A DNA stretch of 15,949 nucleotides from Balneolales bacterium (GTDB taxonomy: Bacteria; Bacteroidota; Rhodothermia; Balneolales; Balneolaceae). This document shows positions 1-6,310 of the stretch, piece after piece; within the stretch, counting starts at the first letter, position 1; each line of letters opens with the position of its first letter. The stretch lies in NCBI GenBank assembly GCA_030830725.1, contig JAURMN010000147.1, positions 1-15,949 on the forward strand, written 5' to 3'. The position numbers and the translations under genes were made by a program. The notes under the pieces are model-generated. The model searched no databases and was not told the origin of the DNA. It saw only the letters and a program-made list of their open reading frames with translations.

Positions 1-2
1 CC

Positions 3-203
3 CTTCGTCACCTGGCTAATCCCCGGCGTAGACGCTCGCTGAATCAGGCAGTTTGGGAGCGTATTCTGGATCGGTTTGGAGCGGAGGAAACCATACAATT
101 TGCCTACCCGACTACGCGGTTTTATACATCTGAACAGAGACCGACGGCTCCTGCCAAAGGATCCGATTTCAGATCTACTTCACCTGCACACGGGGAGGCC
201 TAA
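3..203 (+). CDS. C-terminal end of an MscS-family mechanosensitive channel (5' truncated)
   Basis: The window opens inside a reading frame (codons from position 3) that runs 66 residues to TAA at 201-203. The segment begins LRHLANPRRRRSLNQAVWER and continues through AEETIQFAYPTTRFY. The series 'R-x-L-N-x-x-x-x-x-x-I-L-x-x-F', followed by the 'I-x-F-A-Y-P-T-x-x-x-Y' strand, is the typical end of the cytoplasmic alpha/beta domain of small-conductance mechanosensitive channels. These channels sit in the inner membrane and open under tension to release osmolytes. About 20 further residues rich in Ser, Pro and Thr form an unstructured tail. The pore helices lie outside the window, so only family-level assignment is possible. 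The gene ends 17 bp before the pseudohelicase start on the same strand, so the two are probably co-transcribed. Confidence 0.72.
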   Translation, partial: LRHLANPRRRRSLNQAVWERILDRFGAEETIQFAYPTTRFYTSEQRPTAPAKGSDFRSTSPAHGEA

Positions 204-208
204 CGACT

Positions 209-213
209 GGAGG
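209..213 (+). promoter_or_regulatory. Strong Shine-Dalgarno sequence fixing the GTG start at 221
   Basis: GGAGG lies 7 nt upstream of GTG 221. No ATG occurs in frame between this GTG and the upstream in-frame stop at 131-133, so the ribosome-binding site decides the start. I could find no comparable purine-rich motif before the other genes of this window. Confidence 0.6.
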
Positions 214-220
214 CACATCG

Positions 221-2101
221 GTGTCATATTCACAATTCCGGCTCAATGGAGCCCTTTTAAAAGTACTCAAGCAACTTAAAGAAGACAGTCCGAATCCCAC
301 TCAAAAACAGCTACTCAAAAAACTCTCCGAAGGTGGAGATGTCATAATCTCTGCTCCTTTAAAGGATAATGCTGAACTCGCAGCTGTTTTGATGACGCTT
401 AATCAGTGTATCAAGGATTCTGCCTGGACGGGAACAAAGATCCTCTATCTTACATCCGATCAAAAAAGAGTCGAAAAAGCACTGAAGTGGCTTTCTTCAT
501 TCGTGGTGGGAATAGAGGAGTTCTCTGTAGAAGGGATGGATGTTGTAGAGGCCGAAAATTCCGAGGCTTTAAACTTGAGTAAATTATCCAAGGGAAGCAC
601 CTTGATCGTATCCACCCCCGAATCCCTTGTACCTCTTGTAGAGAAACAGGATATGGTATTCCGTGGGCTAAAGGTTCTACTTGTCGAAAACGGTACCAAA
701 ATTTCTGATTTCACACTTCTGGAGCGTCTGTTTCCTCGATTAATGGGGGGCGTTCAAACGATTATACAACTATCTCGACCCTCAGAAGCACTTCTAAATC
801 GATACAAAACCCTGTTGGGAGATTGTTCCTTTATCGAAGTGGACACCACGCCAGAAAAGGATGAGAAGAAGGCTAAAAAATCCAATACAGAATCAAATAA
901 AATCACAGAAAAAGAGTCGGAGGAAAAACCGGTATCTCATGTGAAACGCTCTACTCTGGAGGCTAAAAAGAGTGTTTCTGGGCAGACTGTGACAGATTCA
1001 ACTTCGGAATCCGATGACGTTTTGGCTTCCGTCCCAGATGCAACTCCGTCCACCCATGAAGGAGAAAAACCAGAGGAAACACTCGATATTACGCAGCTTC
1101 TTGAATCGCTGAAAGAGGTCACATTCAAAACACTTACAATTCCGGATCATACCCAAATCCAAGCCTTTGACCAATTATTTGAGCAGGAAAAAGAGAAAAA
1201 AACAATCGCGTACGTAATTGGTTCTTTTGAAGCGGATTCCATATTTAAGGAATTGCGGATCAAGGATGCCCGCCTGGTCTCGGTTCATTCCAAACTCAGA
1301 AGAAACACGTACGAGTATAGAATGAGTCGTTTTTTCTCTGGAGAATTGAACTTGGCTGTGATTGGCGGAAATCTGAAGACTTTGGAGCGTCCTGAAGGAG
1401 TCGAGCGCGTAATTTTCACAAACCCACCAAAAAGTAGCGATCAGTTTTTCCGGAAACTGTCACGGGTTGCATTTTCGGCTTCGCACGCCGACGTAGTGGT
1501 GTTGATTCAAACCTCTCAGGAGTCAGAGTTTCTAAAGTGGGCTATTCAGACCGGACTCAAATTTACCCCGATTGAAGATGCCGCTTTCAAAGATCTTAAA
1601 CCAGTGGAGCGGAAAAAGTCGGACGAACGCAGGTATTCAGGTGATCAAGCAAAGACGGCCATTAAGTCCTCCGACTCTCAAAAAGCTCAGGGCCACCCCT
1701 CAAAGGCCGAGGATTCCAGAGGTTCCAGGGATCGTTCAGATCGTAAAAATGGATCTAAACAGGCAGATCGATCACAAAATCGCTCCAATCGCTCCGGCAG
1801 TACAGATCGCTCAGGTCGCCAGGATCGTTCAAATGATCGCTCAGACAAGTCCTCCCGCGGAAAAGGGCCTCATAGACCAGACCGAAACCGTCATCAGAAA
1901 GGCAAATCAGATCGGGATCGATCACCTTATAAGGGTGGGGAATCAAGAGAAGAACCGAGAAGAAGGCCTGAAGAGCCGAAAAAGACCACTCCATACGGAT
2001 TACCGGCAGCTTCTTATGACCGCTTGGAAAGAGGAAGATCTGGGAAGAAAGAGAGTAAAGGACTTCTTGGAGCTATCAAGAAGCTGTTTGGGGGAGATTA
2101 A
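221..2101 (+). CDS. Degenerate DEAD-box RNA helicase (probable pseudohelicase) with a basic, repeat-rich tail
   Basis: The 626-residue protein keeps the DEAD-box outline but not its catalytic residues. RecA domain 1 spans about residues 1-210. It has a Q-motif-like FRLNGALL plus NPTQKQ (25-30), a motif Ia-like LYLTSDQK and a motif Ib-like STPESL (131-136). Motif I, normally A-x-T-G-x-G-K-T, is APLKDNAE (45-52) with no Walker A. Motif II, DEAD, reads VENG (155-158). Motif III, SAT, reads LSR (184-186). A charged linker (about 211-295) leads to RecA domain 2 (about 300-458), with TIAYVIGSFEAD as motif IV and VHSKL at 355-359. Motif V is replaced by VIGGNLKTLE (380-389). Motif VI, HRxGRxGR, is RKLSRVAF (411-418) and has lost the last arginine. 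The tail (460-626) is rich in Arg, Ser, Asp and Lys and ends in GLLGAIKKLFGGD. ATP hydrolysis looks unlikely; RNA binding through the tail is an inference. The start is GTG, supported by GGAGG. Confidence 0.75.
   Translation: MSYSQFRLNGALLKVLKQLKEDSPNPTQKQLLKKLSEGGDVIISAPLKDNAELAAVLMTLNQCIKDSAWTGTKILYLTSDQKRVEKALKWLSSFVVGIEEFSVEGMDVVEAENSEALNLSKLSKGSTLIVSTPESLVPLVEKQDMVFRGLKVLLVENGTKISDFTLLERLFPRLMGGVQTIIQLSRPSEALLNRYKTLLGDCSFIEVDTTPEKDEKKAKKSNTESNKITEKESEEKPVSHVKRSTLEAKKSVSGQTVTDSTSESDDVLASVPDATPSTHEGEKPEETLDITQLLESLKEVTFKTLTIPDHTQIQAFDQLFEQEKEKKTIAYVIGSFEADSIFKELRIKDARLVSVHSKLRRNTYEYRMSRFFSGELNLAVIGGNLKTLERPEGVERVIFTNPPKSSDQFFRKLSRVAFSASHADVVVLIQTSQESEFLKWAIQTGLKFTPIEDAAFKDLKPVERKKSDERRYSGDQAKTAIKSSDSQKAQGHPSKAEDSRGSRDRSDRKNGSKQADRSQNRSNRSGSTDRSGRQDRSNDRSDKSSRGKGPHRPDRNRHQKGKSDRDRSPYKGGESREEPRRRPEEPKKTTPYGLPAASYDRLERGRSGKKESKGLLGAIKKLFGGD
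1730..1843 (+). repeat. In-frame imperfect repeats coding for D-R-S
   Basis: GATCG occurs in frame at 1730, 1739, 1766, 1805, 1823 and 1835, mostly extended to GATCGYTCA and coding Asp-Arg-Ser. Two further in-frame GATCG units lie near 1910-1920. The spacing is irregular, so this is a degenerate low-complexity repeat inside the tail of the pseudohelicase gene and not a clean tandem array. It resembles the Arg-rich disordered tails of bacterial DEAD-box proteins, but with Asp/Ser in place of the more usual Gly. Confidence 0.6.
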
Positions 2102-2109
2102 TCTCCCCC
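2090..2109. terminator. Perfect 20-bp palindrome between convergent genes, candidate bidirectional terminator
   Basis: GGGGGAGATTAATCTCCCCC is a perfect palindrome. As RNA it would give an 8-bp GC-rich stem with a TTAA loop on either strand. It contains the stop codon of the pseudohelicase (2099-2101) and lies 19 bp from the end of the convergent alpha-oxoamine synthase gene. No strong T-run follows on either side, so it may be a non-canonical terminator or a 3'-end stabiliser. Confidence 0.5.
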
Positions 2110-2128
2110 TCATTAAACAAAGGTGGGA

Positions 2129-3355
2129 TTAAGCAGACAGCTTAGCTGATTCTGCGCTTACCATGTCATGAATCGCAGCAAAGGCTTTGAGCGTTTTTTC
2201 GATGTGATGATCTCGGTGGGCAGCTGTCGGAATCAGACGAATCAGCACCATCCCTTTCGGGACCACCGGATACGTCACACCACTTACAAATACTCCGTGA
2301 TCTTCACGTAATACGCGCATGATCGTCGTACAAAGATCTGTACTTCCCTGGGTTAAGACTGGTGTGACAGGGCTTTCGGAAGGCAGTACATTATAGCCAA
2401 GTTCACGCAGTCCGTCACGGAGAGCATTGGTATTTTTCCACAACTGTTCTCTCCACTCTGGGTGTTTCCGGATTAATTCCAGACGCTTACGAGCAGAAAT
2501 CACAAGCGCACGCGGCAGTGACTTGGCAAAAATTTGGCTTCGAACGTTAGCTTTGAGGAATTCAACAACGTTCGGTTCCGTGGCCACATAGGCTCCGATC
2601 AATGCGAAGGCTTTGGCAAAGGTTCCAAAGTAGATGTCGATACCATCCTGCACACCAAGTTCTGTACCGGCCCCAGATCCGTCATGACCCAGTGTACCGC
2701 ATCCGTGAGCATCATCAACAAGCAGACGGAAGGAGTATTTTTCTTTAAGGGCTACAATCTCTTTGAGTTTGCCCAAGTCTCCAGTCATACCGAATACGCC
2801 TTCGGTGATTACCAATATGGAGGAATTTGGTTTTAGTCGACTAGTCGCACGCTGAAGTTGTTTCTCCAGGCTGTCCATATCGTTGTGCTTAAACACGGCG
2901 GTCTCGCAAATGGCGAGTTGCTTTCCATCCACAATACAGGCATGGCTTAACTCATCATAGATCAAAAAATCATTCCGATCTACCAAAGAGTGAATTACAG
3001 ACATAATCCCTTGATACCCGTAATTCAGCAGAAGTGCAGCCGGTTTATGACTAAATTCGGCCAACTCACGCTCCAAAGCTTCATGATCATCTGAATTTCC
3101 AGTCATCAGACGAGCACCCATTGGAATACTGAATCCGTATTCCGCCGCGGCCTCTTTGTCCACTTTGGTAACTTCCGGATTACTGGCGATTCCCAGGTAG
3201 TCATTGACACTCCAAACGACTACATCTTTGCCATTAAATTTCATATCCGGACCAATCGGCCCTTCCAGTTTTGGAAATGTGTAATAGCCATAACCGGCGG
3301 ATGTAAATTCCCCAAGTGGCCCTGGTCGGCTATTTAATTTTTCAAATAGATCCAT
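2129..3355 (-). CDS. PLP-dependent alpha-oxoamine synthase (serine palmitoyltransferase / KBL / BioF family)
   Basis: This 408-residue fold-type I PLP enzyme condenses an amino acid with an acyl thioester and releases CO2. The family signature is clear: the NDYLG motif at 51-55, SHACIVDG at 137-144 with His138 as the likely ring-stacking residue, DDAHGCG at 214-220 with the Asp that holds the PLP nitrogen, and GTFAKAF at 244-250 with Lys248 as the PLP Schiff-base lysine. The length is normal for the family. In Bacteroidota-like bacteria such enzymes usually start sphingolipid synthesis (serine plus acyl group). A close relative acts on cysteate for sulfonolipids, and BioF and 2-amino-3-ketobutyrate ligase share the fold. 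No other sphingolipid, capnine or biotin gene is in the window, so the substrate is left open. The motif after the PLP lysine is KAFALIGAYV, where related enzymes more often have KA(L/F)GxxGG. ATG start, no visible Shine-Dalgarno. It has 229 bp of upstream non-coding DNA and probably its own promoter. Confidence 0.82.
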   Translation of the reverse strand: MDLFEKLNSRPGPLGEFTSAGYGYYTFPKLEGPIGPDMKFNGKDVVVWSVNDYLGIASNPEVTKVDKEAAAEYGFSIPMGARLMTGNSDDHEALERELAEFSHKPAALLLNYGYQGIMSVIHSLVDRNDFLIYDELSHACIVDGKQLAICETAVFKHNDMDSLEKQLQRATSRLKPNSSILVITEGVFGMTGDLGKLKEIVALKEKYSFRLLVDDAHGCGTLGHDGSGAGTELGVQDGIDIYFGTFAKAFALIGAYVATEPNVVEFLKANVRSQIFAKSLPRALVISARKRLELIRKHPEWREQLWKNTNALRDGLRELGYNVLPSESPVTPVLTQGSTDLCTTIMRVLREDHGVFVSGVTYPVVPKGMVLIRLIPTAAHRDHHIEKTLKAFAAIHDMVSAESAKLSA

Positions 3356-3584
3356 ACAAAAATGCGTCGAATTTGGAAATGATAACGATGGTAATACCTA
3401 AAGAGAGTTGACGAAAGAGAGTCGGTGTCGATCTTATTAAACGATATGAAATTCAACAGATTGAAGCATGGTTTTATGCTCTATATTTGTTGATAATTCA
3501 GAACATAGCTTAAAAATACAATAAACAGCCTGTAAACTCAATAACGTAAATTGGGCCATTTGCGTATCTCGTCTGGGGCGATTA

Positions 3585-4472
3585 TCAGGGAACCGAAAAG
3601 CCCCTTGAAATCTCGAGCATGGCATACCAGTCTTGACGACTGAGTGGTTCAGACGCGGCGACTACCATTTCTCGAATTTTTTCTAGATGACGAGTGGCAA
3701 CCACCACATGTGGACGAGTTGGGTGAGCAAGTAACCAAGAAACGGGTACCCCGTTTACACCAAAAGCGTAATTCTCTTGTAGCTGCTCCGCCTTGGAAAC
3801 CAGTGATTTTGTGATCGGGGTATCCGCTTTAAGTAGTCGACCCGCATAAAAAGGGGAATAGGCCATGAGTCGAAACCCATAATCCGAAGCCTGATCGATG
3901 GTTCCGTCAAATAATGGCTCGGTATGTACCACATTAAAATGAACCTGATTGGTAACTAATGTTTGATCCATATGAGCCTGAAGTGCACTAAATTGACTGG
4001 GTGTAAAATTCGAAACTCCGACTTGAAGAACTTTCCCACTTTCTACTAAAGCATCTAGTGTAGGACCCAATTCTTCCATATTCATTAGGAGATCCGGGCG
4101 ATGGACGAGAAAGAGATCCAAATAATCAGTATGGAGCATTTTCAATGAATTATCCACAGACCATGCAATGTGCTTTTTGGAAGAGCTGTAATGTTTGACC
4201 AGATTCGCGGGTCTTCTTTCTGAGATTTTCATCACCCCGCACTTCGAAACCAGTTGCATCTCTTGTCGAAGAGAAGGCTTTTCTTTTAATACTTGACCGA
4301 AGATTTCCTCATTCAGATAATCGCCATAGAGATCAGCGTGATCAAATGTGGTCACTCCAAGTTCGATGCAGGATTCGATCCATTCCACGAGGGAAGTTCC
4401 GGTTAACTCCCACTCGTTGAGCGTCATCATTCCAAGAACAATATCGGAGAGTGTATCTGTTGGTTTTTGCAT
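3585..4472 (-). CDS. Aldo/keto reductase, YdhF-like
   Basis: The 295-residue single-domain protein is an NADPH-dependent oxidoreductase with a TIM-barrel fold that reduces carbonyl compounds. The catalytic tetrad of the superfamily is visible: Asp44 in TTFDHADLYG, Tyr49 in the same stretch, Lys77 in LVSKCG and His124 in FLVHRPD. The segment GKVLQVGVSNFTPSQ (146-160) is the usual 'G-x-x-x-x-x-G-V-S-N-F' strand, and AYSPF follows further on. The C-terminal part (HPTRPHVVVATRHLEKI) matches the cofactor-binding end of this group. The arrangement of DHADLYGDY and the length resemble E. coli YdhF, but the substrate cannot be told from sequence. The gene lies 49 bp downstream of the propeller lipoprotein on the same strand, so it may be at the end of that transcription unit or have its own promoter. 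ATG start, no Shine-Dalgarno. Confidence 0.85.
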   Translation of the reverse strand: MQKPTDTLSDIVLGMMTLNEWELTGTSLVEWIESCIELGVTTFDHADLYGDYLNEEIFGQVLKEKPSLRQEMQLVSKCGVMKISERRPANLVKHYSSSKKHIAWSVDNSLKMLHTDYLDLFLVHRPDLLMNMEELGPTLDALVESGKVLQVGVSNFTPSQFSALQAHMDQTLVTNQVHFNVVHTEPLFDGTIDQASDYGFRLMAYSPFYAGRLLKADTPITKSLVSKAEQLQENYAFGVNGVPVSWLLAHPTRPHVVVATRHLEKIREMVVAASEPLSRQDWYAMLEISRGFSVP

Positions 4473-4521
4473 GGCAGGAAGTTAGATAACTATGAAGTGC
4501 AGACGTTGGCACAGGCCCTCA

Positions 4522-5907
4522 TCAGAGGTCAGTTTCAACCACAAACAAGCCCTGATGAATATCCGAAACCACTACTTTATTTCCGCTGAACCAGGGATAA
4601 ACGGACCAAGTACCCTCAAACTCCCTTGTGGTTTTATCCGGTGTGGTATCGAAATACCCAATCTCTTTGATTGCATTTGGATTCGGGTCTTTCACATCCA
4701 AAATGCGTAAACCCGCAAGATAATTGGTCTGGTAAAGCCTTGTTCCCCAGACGTATAGATTGTGATCGATGGCATCCGTTTGATGCTGATAATATCCCTT
4801 GAAAACCGGATTATCCAAATCGCTCAGATCCATTACTAACGTTCGTGTATAATGCCCGGTACCGCCATTCCCACGCAATTCATCCAGCTCATCATTGAAG
4901 AAAAAGTGGCGTTGATCCTCGCTTAACCATCCTTGGTGGGAGTACTGATTCCCAGGATAGAGATATACATTTACAGTTCTGGGATTCGCTTTATCCGTCA
5001 CATCCGAAATCAGAATACGTTTTTCGGCTGAACTCACGCAGATTTCTCGCCCTTGGTAATCCGCATCCGGACCTTTGTAGATCACGCATTGCGTATCGTG
5101 AATGTACCCCGAACGAATATATCCACCGGCACTGCTTTCCACATGGCAACCGGCATACTCAGGAGTTAGTCTGTTGCGAATATCTATGATGTGAAGCCCT
5201 CCATTTGATGCGCAGGTTCCACCGCGAAAGGATCCGATCACATAAGCAAATCCACTCTCTTCGTTGATGGCAATGTTGTGTGCATTTCCAAAGAGATCGT
5301 AATGAAAATCATGTTCCAGTATTGCCGGCATTGCACTTTCAGGGATCGAGCGCAACTTTTCCAGGTCATAGACTTGCATCCCCCGTCCGCTTTCATCGCT
5401 CACCACATACATGGTGTTTTGGTAGGTTTTGATATCTCGCCAAGCTGCGGCACCTTTACCCGAAGTGTCATTATCATCGTGATACTCGAAGCGAATGGCT
5501 GATTTGAGGTTAATTGGGGAGTTTGATTCTGCAAAAATATCGCGTGGCACGATTTTTTCCGGTTCAGGCATTTTCCCAACATAAATCGGGTTTTTGGCAT
5601 CACTAATATCAAAGATCGCGGTTCCATCCGTAAGGCCAAGCAGAGTATACTCTTTCTTAGTTTGAGGATCGGTCCATCCCCAAATATCATTGGCATCCTG
5701 ATCTTCTTCATCCATCTCAATTAAGCTCACAAAGGCACGCAAGTGAACATTCAAGCATGGATATTTCACATCGGTTTCCGTATTCAGTGAAAACCCATCC
5801 ATACAGTCCATCGGATCGGGTTCTTCCTTACTGGACAACGCATCACAGGAGGCTAAAAACGTGAAGCTTAATAAAGGTAAAATGAAATAAAAAACACGTG
5901 ACTTCAT
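4522..5907 (-). CDS. Choice-of-anchor B family lipoprotein (LVIVD-type beta-propeller)
   Basis: Read from the ATG at 5907 this is a 461-residue exported lipoprotein. MKSRVFYFILPLLSFTFLAS followed by Cys21 is a lipoprotein signal peptide with lipobox LASC. An ATG 57 bp further upstream would bury that signal behind 19 residues and overlap the preceding gene, so I rejected it. The mature part begins with a short acidic spacer and then carries repeated blades of the form 'x-I-x-D-[IVL]-x-D-x-x-N-P'. Examples are TAIFDISDAKNPIYVGK, ILISDVTDKANPRTV and LVMDLSDLDNPVFKG. It also has conserved patches such as AHNIAINE, YIHDTQC, YSHQGWLSED and AIDHNLYVWG. These are typical of the choice-of-anchor-B family, whose members often end in a sorting signal; here the N-terminal lipid is the anchor and no C-terminal sorting domain is present. 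The function is unknown; it is probably a cell-surface or periplasmic binding scaffold. Cysteines at several positions could form disulfides after export. Confidence 0.83.
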   Translation of the reverse strand: MKSRVFYFILPLLSFTFLASCDALSSKEEPDPMDCMDGFSLNTETDVKYPCLNVHLRAFVSLIEMDEEDQDANDIWGWTDPQTKKEYTLLGLTDGTAIFDISDAKNPIYVGKMPEPEKIVPRDIFAESNSPINLKSAIRFEYHDDNDTSGKGAAAWRDIKTYQNTMYVVSDESGRGMQVYDLEKLRSIPESAMPAILEHDFHYDLFGNAHNIAINEESGFAYVIGSFRGGTCASNGGLHIIDIRNRLTPEYAGCHVESSAGGYIRSGYIHDTQCVIYKGPDADYQGREICVSSAEKRILISDVTDKANPRTVNVYLYPGNQYSHQGWLSEDQRHFFFNDELDELRGNGGTGHYTRTLVMDLSDLDNPVFKGYYQHQTDAIDHNLYVWGTRLYQTNYLAGLRILDVKDPNPNAIKEIGYFDTTPDKTTREFEGTWSVYPWFSGNKVVVSDIHQGLFVVETDL

Positions 5908-5941
5908 GATCGAAAAATGAATCAAGGTTGAGTGAAATGGT

Positions 5942-6298
5942 TCATGAGTGGCGTAAAGTAGCAATTAAGCTAATGAACATACCAAACTGTTTGAGAAATA
6001 ATTCGCGGCTTGAAATTTCACTCAAGATGATATGTAAAGAGCCGTCTTCAAGACGTAATGTTGCAAAATGATTGCGGATAAACTCAGCAATTTCAGGATG
6101 TAGAGGAGTGTTTTCACCTAGTAATGGTGAATGAAATACTACCGCATCAACCGTCTGGGTCAAGCCATACACAAATTCTCCCTCCTCCTCGAAAAGAAAG
6201 GAATGGGTGAATTCCAATACTTCGGCCAGGACCTCGTTTACGGTCGGATCCTGTGCAAGGATAATCTCTTTGAGATTCTTAAGCCATTCAATGGACAT
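5942..6298 (-). CDS. Uncharacterised 118-residue protein encoded directly after the Kef-type antiporter
   Basis: I do not recognise this protein. It is acidic and has no signal peptide or clear membrane segment, so it is likely cytoplasmic. The N-terminal half looks helical (MSIEWLKNLKEIILAQ, then NEVLAEVLEFTHSFLFEEE). The middle, FVYGLTQTVDAVVFHSPLL, looks like strands. It ends with a hydrophobic helix-like segment (LFLKQFGMFISLIATLRHS). There are no cysteines, and no catalytic motif stands out. It starts 12 bp after the stop of the antiporter and ends 34 bp before the lipoprotein start, all on the same strand, so co-expression with the antiporter is likely. A role as an accessory or regulatory partner of the antiporter is possible but only inferred from position. 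ATG start without Shine-Dalgarno. Confidence 0.7.
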   Translation of the reverse strand: MSIEWLKNLKEIILAQDPTVNEVLAEVLEFTHSFLFEEEGEFVYGLTQTVDAVVFHSPLLGENTPLHPEIAEFIRNHFATLRLEDGSLHIILSEISSRELFLKQFGMFISLIATLRHS

Positions 6299-6310
6299 TA
6301 GGATATCAAT

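Noticed and set aside
1572..2132. 186-codon frame overlapping the pseudohelicase tail
   Set aside because: It is the +1 shadow of the repetitive tail; its apparent openness follows from the biased GATCG-rich sequence.
3437..3625. 62-codon open frame after the aldo/keto reductase
   Set aside because: It begins inside the reductase gene in another frame, has no ribosome-binding site and shows no recognisable protein features. The gap more likely holds the promoter of the alpha-oxoamine synthase.
5908..5964. Upstream ATG for the propeller lipoprotein
   Set aside because: It would add 19 polar residues before a perfect lipoprotein signal peptide and overlap the preceding gene.
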